From the NCBI GenBank assembly GCA_910584595.1, contig CAJUBQ010000051.1:1-30552 (forward strand): a stretch of DNA of 30,552 nucleotides, read 5' to 3'. The stretch is from an uncultured Eubacterium sp. (GTDB lineage Bacteria; Bacillota; Clostridia; Lachnospirales; Lachnospiraceae). Numbering within the stretch: the first letter of the stretch is position 1; every line of letters starts with the position of its first letter. The position numbers were made by a program, and so were the translations under genes. Below are positions 8,543-17,244 of this stretch, one piece after another. Below the pieces are notes generated by a model, which saw nothing but the letters and a program-made list of their open reading frames with translations, ran no database searches and was not told the DNA's origin.

Positions 8543-8806
8543 TTATTCAATCACATATTGCAGACCATATGCAAAACCATTTCTATACGAACCAAAAATA
8601 GAACAATCTTTACCAGCCATTTCAACCTGTTTACTCAACTCAATTAATTCCTCCCATGAATCAGAAGAATTACTTAAACAGTATAACTTGCCGGTCACCG
8701 TCACGTGATCACCACCAATATCGGTTAATATATACTTACAACCGGGATATTTTAATTCTATTTCTGTTGTTGTCTGAAATTGATTACTATTTATCATCTC
8801 CAACAT
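8543..8806 (-). CDS. Small hypothetical protein paired with the protease
   Basis: An 87-residue soluble acidic protein of unrecognised family with mixed alpha/beta character. GGAGG precedes its ATG by 6 nt, and the stop is 16 bp before the protease start, so the two are probably co-translated. Its composition is AT-rich like the protease gene. By position it could be an inhibitor, chaperone or substrate of the protease, but nothing in the sequence proves this. Confidence 0.65.
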   Translation of the reverse strand: MLEMINSNQFQTTTEIELKYPGCKYILTDIGGDHVTVTGKLYCLSNSSDSWEELIELSKQVEMAGKDCSIFGSYRNGFAYGLQYVIE

Positions 8807-8884
8807 TACAAACCTCCAATGACCATATCAAACTTTTATCTATACTTTTCCGTTTATTCCTAATCTATCTCATTGCCTGTTATT

Positions 8885-10915
8885 CTATTCCTTATTTATC
8901 TTATTTCCTTTCACATTTCCAAGGTGCAGCTGTTTCGGCTTTAGAATATCATATATTTCCAGCTGTTCAATACAGTCTGTGCGATTCAGATGAAACAATA
9001 CATACTCCCCGTTTTCTGCCTGTTCCAGTGTTTTCGCATAGTCGGCGCCTGCATTTACCATATAATAGCATCCTGCCCTCGCCATTGGCATTTCGATGCT
9101 GTTTTTTAGCCGTCTGCTGCCATCCAGCTTTTTACGAAGCTCTTTTTCCACAAACGTATGCCTCTGCTTTTCATCCATACCTTCCATCCGATAGTCTACT
9201 TCCTGCTCAAAATCACAGTTATATACGTTTTCCCGCATTAACTCCAGATAAATATTCCAAAAATCTCTGAGCAAATCTTCTTTTTTATTTGATACGAGGA
9301 AGATTTCCGGAAATATACGGCATCCCGCATATTCTGCCGCAATCCCACTGTAAAACTTTTCGACGGACTCTGATTCGTCGCCGGTGACAATACATTCCCG
9401 ACGCACTTCTTTTTCACACGCTTCATACATATCTCTAAAGCTGATCGCCTGCTGTATGAGGTGATGCATTTGTGCGGCAATGACTTGTTTCATTGTATGA
9501 TAATAGATCCGTCTGCTTTCATAAACTCCCTGTTCATGCAGTCCTGCACATACGCCGTTTCTTGAGCGGAACCCTGCAGACTGATATTCTGACATAATCA
9601 GATGGTCTAATTCCTCCTGATGCTCGTACAAATACAATAACTCAAAATAAGCAAACTGCTGAAAAAGCAGCCCAGATATCCTATCGGTACACTGCTGCAT
9701 TTCTTTTTCATTTGACAAAAAATCCTTCACCGGCTCTATATAATATCTGTTTAAAAACTCTGACGCCGCGCCTGATGAAAGTGCGTCGGCTGCTTCTATC
9801 GTCAGATTCGGGCTTTTTAAAAATGTACGGTATGCCTGTATGTCTGTAAACGGCAAATATCGCCAGTCAGCTTCTTTTGGAAATCTTGCGCGTATTTTCT
9901 TTTGAAACAGTTCTTCCAAAAACAAAAATCCATGATAACGATCCATCTGCAGCTTCGCAGCCAGTTCATTGGCAGATAATTCCCGAAACAGATTTTTCCG
10001 GCTGGAATCGTAAATCTCATGCATCAGCGTCCGCAGCGTTACAGCTGCGATTTCTTCTGTCGGTTTGGTCACAAGCGCGTAAGAAACCGTCTTAAATCCG
10101 CCGGACAGTTGATGCACAGCGCTTTGCGCCGCCATTTTGCTGCCGCTTAACAATATCATATCGGCGGCCAGACGGTAATTCTGCCAGATTCTTCCATCCC
10201 CTAACATTTGTCCTGACTGCAAATAATTGCTCAGTAAGCAGACGGTTCCTGATAATTTAGAAGTTTCGTTTTTGTCTGCCAAATACTGCAGCAACGCATC
10301 GGAAGCTTCCACATGGTCAGCTCCGGGACGCTGGTCTAACATCAGGTACAATGTTTTTTGCTCATCTGACTGCATGGCATTGGATGTCTGCAGAAACAGA
10401 TCGGCATACTGCGTGCCGTCTTTTTCAGAAGCGTCCAAAATATATTCCATTCGAATCATCGTACGTTCAGAAAAAATTTTTTCTTCTGTTTCCAGCATTG
10501 CTACAATCGCCTGATTCAATGTTTCCGTCCAGCCTGCGCGTTCTGCTTTCCAGACATATTCCTCCCATGCAGACATATCCCGATCATTTCCATCTGTATC
10601 CTGCGCATCAAAATTTTCTGCGCCGGCATCCGGCATAGGATCATCCTGTGCGCCCGCAAGCCTGAAACACTGCCAGCCGCGATCTGTTTTTACAACGTTT
10701 AAATACTGCAGAAAACGGGCGTTGTTCCAGTTGTCATCCAACGTAGATTTCACGTATTTCGCATTGCATCTGCTTTTATTGCCCAACAGAACGAGAACCG
10801 TTGGATGCAGCGCAACGTTTCCGCCGGTTTCCCCGCATTGATTTTCATTTAACCTGCTGATACAGCTTTCCAGAAGATGTTTTCCATTGTGAAACATCAC
10901 ATGATTTTCTTTCAT
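8885..10915 (-). CDS. Large hypothetical protein, tubulin-operon partner
   Basis: A 676-residue protein of no family I recognise. After about 40 residues a hydrophobic strand (VLVLLGN) followed by an Asn-rich stretch suggests a short alpha/beta unit; the rest is mostly helical and charged, with no TM segment and no P-loop. An acidic low-complexity patch lies near residues 100-115. Its ATG overlaps the stop of the Uma2 fragment (ATGA at 10,912-10,915), and AAGGA lies about 9 nt upstream. By size and position it is likely a cytoplasmic partner or regulator of the tubulin-like GTPase encoded upstream. That role is inferred from context only. Confidence 0.7.
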   Translation of the reverse strand: MKENHVMFHNGKHLLESCISRLNENQCGETGGNVALHPTVLVLLGNKSRCNAKYVKSTLDDNWNNARFLQYLNVVKTDRGWQCFRLAGAQDDPMPDAGAENFDAQDTDGNDRDMSAWEEYVWKAERAGWTETLNQAIVAMLETEEKIFSERTMIRMEYILDASEKDGTQYADLFLQTSNAMQSDEQKTLYLMLDQRPGADHVEASDALLQYLADKNETSKLSGTVCLLSNYLQSGQMLGDGRIWQNYRLAADMILLSGSKMAAQSAVHQLSGGFKTVSYALVTKPTEEIAAVTLRTLMHEIYDSSRKNLFRELSANELAAKLQMDRYHGFLFLEELFQKKIRARFPKEADWRYLPFTDIQAYRTFLKSPNLTIEAADALSSGAASEFLNRYYIEPVKDFLSNEKEMQQCTDRISGLLFQQFAYFELLYLYEHQEELDHLIMSEYQSAGFRSRNGVCAGLHEQGVYESRRIYYHTMKQVIAAQMHHLIQQAISFRDMYEACEKEVRRECIVTGDESESVEKFYSGIAAEYAGCRIFPEIFLVSNKKEDLLRDFWNIYLELMRENVYNCDFEQEVDYRMEGMDEKQRHTFVEKELRKKLDGSRRLKNSIEMPMARAGCYYMVNAGADYAKTLEQAENGEYVLFHLNRTDCIEQLEIYDILKPKQLHLGNVKGNKINKE

Positions 10916-11202
10916 AATCCAAGTTCCTTAAAATCAATTGACAAATCCTCAAAAATATTTACTTTGATACCATCCTGAAATGTATATTGCTGGACGTCAA
11001 AAGCGCTCTCTTCAAAATAATACACAAGAATTTTTTGTGTCATCGGATCCACAATCCAGTATTCCCGAACCCCTGCATCGGCATATAAGTTCAATTTATA
11101 AATATAATCATGTCCCTGATTCCCAGGCGACGTGATCTCAATCACCCAGTCCGGCTCTCCGTCACAGCCTTTATCTGTAAGTTTACCCGGATTACAGATC
11201 AT
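10912..11202 (-). pseudogene. Truncated Uma2-family nuclease fragment
   Basis: These 96 codons match the C-terminal half of Uma2-family proteins (PD-(D/E)xK fold, usually about 180-200 residues). The region contains GEPDWVIEITSPG, then YKLNLYADAGVREYWIVDP. The Asp, Glu and Lys of the fold's core (EPD, VIE, YKL) are present, but the first half, about 90 residues, is missing. No ribosome binding site precedes the ATG. The 49-bp gap back to the tubulin gene holds two imperfect copies of an ATTCAG-type repeat instead of the lost N-terminus. It is most likely a remnant of an inserted Uma2 gene, though its stop still overlaps the next start. A functional shortened protein cannot be excluded. Confidence 0.7.
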
Positions 11203-11251
11203 TATCTATTCAGCATCATTATTTATTCAGTATCAAGATCTGTTAATAAAA

Positions 11252-14200
11252 CTACATATTCAGCTTGAAGTTGTGCAGCGTCTTCATAAAATCCATATAA
11301 AACTCTTCCATCTCTTCATGCAGCGGATCCAGCTCATCATAAATGCCTAAGTACCCCTGGATTTTTTTCGGCATACTTTCTTCTAACATTTCCACTGTTT
11401 CCTGCACCTGGTTTGAATCTTCTTCGTCCAGCAGCTGTCTTGTGCGATTGTCAATTTTTTCTTTCGTTTCACTGTCTAACGTCTGATAAGTTAAAAATGC
11501 CTGATATGCGCCGGATTGTCCGTACTTCATGCTGCTGTTCTGCAGCTCGATACTTTTTTCCATTCCAAACTCATGATAATGAAACACAATCTTTCTGCCA
11601 TATGTCAATGCACCTGTAAACACGGCATTAAAGAAATCGTTTTTCCCTCTTTTTTCTGCCACCGTATCCTGCATCAGCTGTTCCAGACGCTTGATTTCAC
11701 GTTCTGCTCCCGTCCTTTTTTGCAACTCGGTATGAACCAAAGCATTTAATACCGGAGCAAGCAGATAAAAATCCAGCATCACCTGTCTTTCGCTTCCCGA
11801 TACGGTATTCAAATACTCAATGCGAACAGGAGATGCATTCTTTACCGCAGATTCCAGCTTTTCTTTGAGCTTTGGAAGAATCTGCTGCATCTTTTTTGGA
11901 TTGTTTCTGCCGTTTGTCATAACACCGCCCAACTGCTCTGTCCAGGCAGAAATATCCAGATCTTCAGTCTTTAAAATATGCCAGTTCATATACTCGTCTT
12001 TTACAACTACTCCGGCTGCTTCCGCCTGTTCAAATTCCTCAATCAAAGTCTGATTGCGCTGTACAATCCGCTGCACCGGCAAATCAATTTTAAAACTGTC
12101 AGGAACCGGCGAAGGCAATTGATTCCAGTTAATATCTCCCCGTTCAAACAGATGCCGGCCCGCTTTTTTATCTTCTTCATAAGCCCGCTGCAGCTCCATA
12201 ATCCCCTGATATGCAAAAATCGGAATGCCGCTGTAAAAACGCATCATAGATAGTTTGTCTGTAATATGCGACTCCCGTACCGTAAATTCCATCTGCCTTT
12301 GTGTAAAGTTTGCAGCAGCCGTTTTCATCTCTGCGGCATCGAACGGCACTGTCAAGTAGCTGTGCATACCCATACTGTTTTTGTACATTGGATTTTTCCA
12401 AAACAGCGGCGTAGAATCTCTGCCCAGTTTATCCCGGATAATTTCTTTTTCTACCGCATCGGAAAGCAAAGCCGGATTTTCCACATGGAACTTTTCTTTC
12501 AAATAATCTGTCATCGTGCGCCTTGTTGCTTTATCAAATTCCTGTAAAATAAAATCTGAAATCAGCTTGCGTATTTCATTTTCATCCTGATTCATCCATA
12601 CTGCACAACGCTCAAACAGCGTCAGCATCAAATGGTACAAGAGCTGTCCCGGATCATGCTCTTTCATCTCCTGTTCCAGGCTTTCTTTTACATCCGGTAT
12701 CGTTAATATTTTCCATGTATACAGGTTGTCTTGTAAGCCTTTTTGCAGCAGAACGGTTTTATTCACTTCAAACGTTTCCCGCAGCGTATCCATAACATGC
12801 ATAAGAATACGAAACAGGTTCTGATTCAGCCTTCTTAACTGCCGTTTATATTCCTGCAGCGCCATGTCCATATTTTTATACAGCTCCGTACGATACCGGT
12901 TCCTATACAGATCACTCAGCGCTTGAAGATAACTTTCCATTCGTGCTTTTTTATTCAGGAAATTCGTATTTTCCATTTTTAACCTGGCATCGCGATATTC
13001 ATCTTCCCGCTGTCCGGACTGACGCAGCTCGTGTTCCAGCAATTCCTCATTTTTCTTCAAATATCCATCTACCGCATGTATGAGATTCTGATTGTCGCCT
13101 CCTGCCAGCATCCGTCCCGCATAAAACGGCCCGTAATCCAGGCTGACGGCAAAAGAATCAAACAACCCTTTATAAGTCCTGCTAATAAGAGACGCGCTTG
13201 TTTTCGGTATCCGAAATTCACCTAAATCTTCCATCATTGTTTTCGCATTTTTTTCCAAAATGCCAATATTATCCGACAAATATTGCTCGGCGCGTTTTAT
13301 GAACGCATGGTCTCCGCCCTGATCGTACATTTTCGCATCATAAGCTTTTCCAAATGTAACCGAAGCTGCACAGCCATGCGAGATCTCTTTTAAAATATCT
13401 TCGTACTGGAGACGCATTTTCACAAGAAACTCATCCCGTTCCTTTTCTGCCGGAACTTTTTGATACATTTCCTTGTAATTTTCAAACAGCATACATCCAA
13501 GATAAGTTGCAATCTCAGACAGCGGCATCTCCGCAACCGATGCGCCAAGAATATGATAATCTACATTTGCTCCATGCTGCACATGGATGCCTTCTTTGAT
13601 CGAATTCAGATTTGCAATATGGCTCTGCAGCGTAAATCCGCTTGTTTCTTTTGCGAGAAAGCTGATAATGTAATCCGTAACAACACCCATCGCATACGAA
13701 TAGCCATTTTGCACGCGATTTCCCGACGCGTCTGTGGTGGATATCAAATAGCACAGATCTACCGGATTCATTGCAGAATCTACTGCCGCAAAACCATAAT
13801 TCATCCGAAAACTGTCTTTATTTTTCCCAAAATTCATACAGTAATCCAGCTCTTGTAAAGAGGCATATCCATTGACTTTAATATAAGCTGAAATCAACGG
13901 ATTTTCCTGAATGACCGGAACAGACAGATTGACATCCGGAAGGAAAAAATATCCGCTGACCCGCGCGTCCTGTTTCCCGATCTGCTTTAATATTCTGCGT
14001 ACAAGATAACAGACGTCTAAAAATATACCGCTGCCTGTTCCGCCAGACAGGCCCGCGCAAATATGGATATCCAGCTCTCCAGTTTTTGCCGCGGTCAGAG
14101 CGCCTTCAATGACCGATTTCATCTTTGCGTATAACGCCTCACCTTTATCTACCAATAAAAATCTTCCAACCTGACGAATACCGCCTGCACCTTTGCTTGC

Positions 14201-14593
14201 CTCATCGATGGAAATATTTTCATAGTCCAGCCAATATAGCTCAGGTCTTGTCTTTAATATTTCTTTTGCTTCAAACGTACTTTTAATCGAACTATTGGAA
14301 AGCGCAAAAAACTCTGTATTTTTATCAATATCAGAAACAGACGCAGATTGTGGAATTTGCGAATCGTCAGCATCTATAATCAGATAACGCACTGCATCAT
14401 ATCTTGGAATGACCGCGTCTGCATCATCTGGCCGAAGCTGTTTGTGCACTTCCTGTTTTAATTTTATCACTGCATCGGCTCCGGTTCCTCCAAGTCCCAG
14501 AATTACCGATGCTCCGTCTTTTCTGTCAGACTGTTTGCCGCGGTCAATAATTCCGCCGCCGGCATCAATCAACAGCTGTCCATATGTCGCCAT
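11252..14593 (-). CDS. Giant tubulin/FtsZ-like GTPase
   Basis: A 1,113-residue protein of the bacterial tubulin-like (Tubulin_2) group, about three times the length of FtsZ. The N-terminal GTPase has a nucleotide-binding strand-loop VILGLGGTGAD (30-40) and the tubulin signature SGGTGSG (183-189) followed by a hydrophobic helix. The remaining 800 residues are helical with coiled-coil-like charged stretches and no TM segment. The family is expected to bind GTP and polymerise or switch conformation. It is not the cell-division FtsZ: the size is wrong, there is no FtsZ C-terminal peptide, and the neighbours are not dcw genes. It follows the secreted vWA gene by 42 bp with an AAAGGA site. It is probably the central scaffold of this operon. 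Confidence 0.85.
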   Translation of the reverse strand: MATYGQLLIDAGGGIIDRGKQSDRKDGASVILGLGGTGADAVIKLKQEVHKQLRPDDADAVIPRYDAVRYLIIDADDSQIPQSASVSDIDKNTEFFALSNSSIKSTFEAKEILKTRPELYWLDYENISIDEASKGAGGIRQVGRFLLVDKGEALYAKMKSVIEGALTAAKTGELDIHICAGLSGGTGSGIFLDVCYLVRRILKQIGKQDARVSGYFFLPDVNLSVPVIQENPLISAYIKVNGYASLQELDYCMNFGKNKDSFRMNYGFAAVDSAMNPVDLCYLISTTDASGNRVQNGYSYAMGVVTDYIISFLAKETSGFTLQSHIANLNSIKEGIHVQHGANVDYHILGASVAEMPLSEIATYLGCMLFENYKEMYQKVPAEKERDEFLVKMRLQYEDILKEISHGCAASVTFGKAYDAKMYDQGGDHAFIKRAEQYLSDNIGILEKNAKTMMEDLGEFRIPKTSASLISRTYKGLFDSFAVSLDYGPFYAGRMLAGGDNQNLIHAVDGYLKKNEELLEHELRQSGQREDEYRDARLKMENTNFLNKKARMESYLQALSDLYRNRYRTELYKNMDMALQEYKRQLRRLNQNLFRILMHVMDTLRETFEVNKTVLLQKGLQDNLYTWKILTIPDVKESLEQEMKEHDPGQLLYHLMLTLFERCAVWMNQDENEIRKLISDFILQEFDKATRRTMTDYLKEKFHVENPALLSDAVEKEIIRDKLGRDSTPLFWKNPMYKNSMGMHSYLTVPFDAAEMKTAAANFTQRQMEFTVRESHITDKLSMMRFYSGIPIFAYQGIMELQRAYEEDKKAGRHLFERGDINWNQLPSPVPDSFKIDLPVQRIVQRNQTLIEEFEQAEAAGVVVKDEYMNWHILKTEDLDISAWTEQLGGVMTNGRNNPKKMQQILPKLKEKLESAVKNASPVRIEYLNTVSGSERQVMLDFYLLAPVLNALVHTELQKRTGAEREIKRLEQLMQDTVAEKRGKNDFFNAVFTGALTYGRKIVFHYHEFGMEKSIELQNSSMKYGQSGAYQAFLTYQTLDSETKEKIDNRTRQLLDEEDSNQVQETVEMLEESMPKKIQGYLGIYDELDPLHEEMEEFYMDFMKTLHNFKLNM

Positions 14594-14635
14594 AAATATT
14601 CTTCCTTTCCGCTCAATTTCTCAAACACACGACAA

Positions 14636-16654
14636 TTATTGCTGATATGGCATATAAACGATTCTCATGCCATTTGCAAAGTCCATGTCACTGCTGATAT
14701 TTACTTCCATTCCTGCACGAATACATATCTTCTTTTTCTTTTGTCCGGCGTCCTGGTCTGAATAATATCCGTCTGTCGATACAAAATAAATGCAGCTATT
14801 TTTCTCTCCGGCCGTTAAATAGCATTTTTCCAGACGAATGCCAATGTCCTGAGACGGGTGGAGCTGCCTCGCTAATATCATCCGGCCCTTTTCACCATCA
14901 AAAGTCACCGGCATATCCGTTCCTTCCTCGCCATACGTCAAAATCTGAATCGTTCCGCGAACTACAGCCAGATAAGACCGAATTATAGGAATACATAAAA
15001 CAAACGCGATCAGCAAGATTGCCAAAATCATGCTGATTACAATGATTCCCGTAATGGAAGACGTTCGTATTTCTATCTGAACCTGTGAAGCCGCGCCGGC
15101 CTGATCCACTGCTGCTACGGTCAGACTGCCGCTGCCGCATGATTTGATCTTCACTTTTAGCTTTGAACCATCCTCAATAAAAACCTCTTCTTCACCAAAG
15201 CCGGAATCTACAATTTGAAAATCCAGACTGCTGTCTTCCGCATCGGTTGCTAATGTATTCAAATCTACGGTATACAGGCTTTTGGAAAACAGATGCGTCT
15301 TTTTCTCAATCACAACAGGATGATTCTTCCACTCCGGTAACGTATTTGCTTTCTGAACAGTCAGCGCATTGGATCTGACTTTCATATCGTCAATCTCACA
15401 AAATGCCTGTACTTTATACTTTCCATATCCCTCTGTCTCAAATTCGGCCACACTCTTTGCGCCATCCGCTGACAGCTCCAGCTTTTTCGTATCGCCTGTT
15501 GACGGATCTGTCACGACCGCCCAAAAAGGATACTGCTTATAAACTTTCTCATTCGTAACCGCTTCACCTTCATTCGCCGCTTGTACGGAAAGCTCCCACA
15601 AAACCTTTTGTCCGTTCGTCTGCTTCTCCTTTTTTTCCAAATTCAACGACAAATCGGTATTATAAACCATATCTATTTTTACCTGATCTCTGCGCGCTCC
15701 GCGTACGACCAATTCCCACTCTCCAGGCTCCGGTTTTTCAATTTTAATCACAGTAAAAGTCTTCGCCCGAATGACCATCTGATCCAGCTCCGCTCTCGTA
15801 TATCCATATCCCTGCGGATGAAACAGATTATAAGTTGTATCCGGATTCAGCGTATTGATAATAATATTTGCCTCTTTGACGCCTATCACAGGAATCGTAA
15901 ACGGCACTTTTAATTCTCCGCTCTTTGGTATTTTTGTGTCAACAAGGTTCGTCGTTTTTGTAGAATAAATAATGTTATAAAATTGATTGAAGACATCTTT
16001 TAAATCTTTCGCCTTTTTGACTTCTACACACGTTCCTCCTGTTGCATCTGAAATTTCCTGCAGTTCTTCTTTTTTAGCCTTGCCATTGGCATTGAGACAG
16101 ACTGAATGGATGCTGATTTCTTTTTGTCTGGCATAATCAATCGCTGCGGCCTTACGATGCTCGGATTCTGCCAGCTTTGCGCCTGTCCGGTCTTTCGGAA
16201 GATCTGTATTTCCATCGGAAAGCAAAATAATCGCAGACGGAAGATCAGGACTGCCGGACTGTTTCAGCATCCGTACCGCCTCCAAAACCGCGCTTCCAAT
16301 GTCCGTATCTCCTTTGCTGACTGCTTTTCTGACTTTTCCTGACAATTCACTTTTATCTGCCTTGCCCTGGATTGGCTGCATCTCCTGTTTTAAAATAATC
16401 TGATCGTCAAAAACAACTGCGCCCATATAATTTCCTGTTTCTGTCGAAAGCCCTAAAAACAGCTCCAATGCTTCAAACCGCAGCTGGTCTTTATCGGTTG
16501 TATACATAGAACCGCTGCCATCCAGTACAAATACGACGTTCATATTGTTGACACTGCCTGTACCGGCTGCAGATACAGTCAAAGCAGGAAATACCGTCAT
16601 TAAAAATGCGGCAAATAACAGCAGACTGCAGACTGCTTTTCTTATTTTCTTCAT
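14636..16654 (-). CDS. Secreted vWA protein with single C-terminal TM
   Basis: A 672-residue type I membrane protein. A signal peptide (about 1-30) is followed by a vWA domain (about 35-220) with complete MIDAS: DGSGS at 45-49, Thr117 and Asp147 in LLSDGN. Beta-rich Ig-like segments follow, then one TM helix (about 535-560) and a cytoplasmic tail of about 105 residues that is beta-rich. The vWA domain is therefore outside and the tail inside, which suits transmembrane signalling to the tubulin-like protein encoded next. An AGGGGG site precedes the ATG. It is architecturally distinct from the six-TM vWA protein at 2296-3456. Confidence 0.85.
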   Translation of the reverse strand: MKKIRKAVCSLLLFAAFLMTVFPALTVSAAGTGSVNNMNVVFVLDGSGSMYTTDKDQLRFEALELFLGLSTETGNYMGAVVFDDQIILKQEMQPIQGKADKSELSGKVRKAVSKGDTDIGSAVLEAVRMLKQSGSPDLPSAIILLSDGNTDLPKDRTGAKLAESEHRKAAAIDYARQKEISIHSVCLNANGKAKKEELQEISDATGGTCVEVKKAKDLKDVFNQFYNIIYSTKTTNLVDTKIPKSGELKVPFTIPVIGVKEANIIINTLNPDTTYNLFHPQGYGYTRAELDQMVIRAKTFTVIKIEKPEPGEWELVVRGARRDQVKIDMVYNTDLSLNLEKKEKQTNGQKVLWELSVQAANEGEAVTNEKVYKQYPFWAVVTDPSTGDTKKLELSADGAKSVAEFETEGYGKYKVQAFCEIDDMKVRSNALTVQKANTLPEWKNHPVVIEKKTHLFSKSLYTVDLNTLATDAEDSSLDFQIVDSGFGEEEVFIEDGSKLKVKIKSCGSGSLTVAAVDQAGAASQVQIEIRTSSITGIIVISMILAILLIAFVLCIPIIRSYLAVVRGTIQILTYGEEGTDMPVTFDGEKGRMILARQLHPSQDIGIRLEKCYLTAGEKNSCIYFVSTDGYYSDQDAGQKKKKICIRAGMEVNISSDMDFANGMRIVYMPYQQ

Positions 16655-16726
16655 ATTTGTAGCCCCCTATCTGAACCTCTGTATGCTTATTTCAACACTT
16701 GTTTCACATGTTGCCTGCCTGTTTAT

Positions 16727-17002
16727 TTATTTGCTTGTTCCCGGTTCATTTGTTCGTGGATCTGTATAGATCTCTGTATTCGTTTGTTTGATTGTTTCAG
16801 CGTCGGCATTTTCATATTTTTTCTGCCGCAGCAGCAGACCGCAGACGATCGTGGCGGCGCAAAGCGCTACTAGCCCGATATCCATAAGAAGTGCAGCTGT
16901 TTTGGAAGTGATCTTTCTTCCCAAAATCAGCCATATAAAAAACAACAGAGCGAGAGAACAGCCCATGATAAGTAAAATGATTTCCGTCATTTGTCCGATC
17001 AC
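16727..17002 (-). CDS. Small two-TM membrane protein
   Basis: A protein of 91 residues (87 if the ATG at 16,990 is the start) with two TM helices (about 5-27 and 35-58) and a polar Thr/Asn-rich C-terminal tail. It is the first gene after the operon promoter. The AAAAGGA site lies only 1 nt before the GTG at 17,002 and 13 nt before the ATG, so the start is uncertain. No family is recognised. It may anchor or assist the secreted vWA protein encoded 72 bp downstream. Confidence 0.65.
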   Translation of the reverse strand: MIGQMTEIILLIMGCSLALLFFIWLILGRKITSKTAALLMDIGLVALCAATIVCGLLLRQKKYENADAETIKQTNTEIYTDPRTNEPGTSK

Positions 17003-17022
17003 GTCCTTTTTCTTTTCCGTTA

Positions 17023-17051
17023 ATCATACCATACCTTACTGACAATGTAAA
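17023..17051 (-). promoter_or_regulatory. Sigma-A-type promoter of the large operon
   Basis: On the minus strand there is a TTTACA -35 box (17,046-17,051), a 17-bp spacer and a TATGAT -10 box (17,023-17,028). The predicted transcript would start near 17,016, just ahead of the first gene. Confidence 0.65.
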
Positions 17052-17083
17052 CAGTGCTGAATCTGCTATTTAGATTTCCGGCA

Positions 17084-17148
17084 GCGATTCGGTTACTTTT
17101 CACACTCCAGCCAGAAAACGGCTGTGCTGTGAAAAGTAACGCGATTCG
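17084..17148. repeat. 49-bp palindromic element with 8-bp direct repeats
   Basis: A perfect 13-bp inverted repeat, gttacttttcaca (17,092-17,104) against tgtgaaaagtaac (17,128-17,140), holds an inner 5-bp stem (cagcc/ggctg). The whole is flanked immediately by gcgattcg on both sides (17,084-17,091 and 17,141-17,148). This is the layout of a very small non-autonomous element with an 8-bp target duplication, or of a REP-like palindrome. It lies between the operon promoter and the terminator of the neighbouring gene. Confidence 0.7.
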
Positions 17149-17165
17149 TAACAGTTTCTTAAATA

Positions 17166-17212
17166 AAACCGGGAGCAGTTCTGTTATTGTCATACAGAGT
17201 TGCTCCCGGTTT
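17166..17212 (-). terminator. Rho-independent terminator of the 152-residue gene
   Basis: A 12-bp stem, aaaccgggagca (17,166-17,177) with tgctcccggttt (17,201-17,212), has a further short TCTGT/ACAGA pairing inside. On the minus strand the stem runs into a T-rich tail. It lies 33 bp beyond the stop of the membrane-protein gene at 17,245. Confidence 0.75.
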
Positions 17213-17244
17213 GTATTGTTACCCACTATTAACCTTTTTTACAA

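Noticed and set aside
11252..14593. Reading the GGTGSG protein as the cell-division FtsZ
   Set aside because: It is about three times too long, lacks the FtsZ tail peptide, and sits among vWA and GTPase genes and not division genes.
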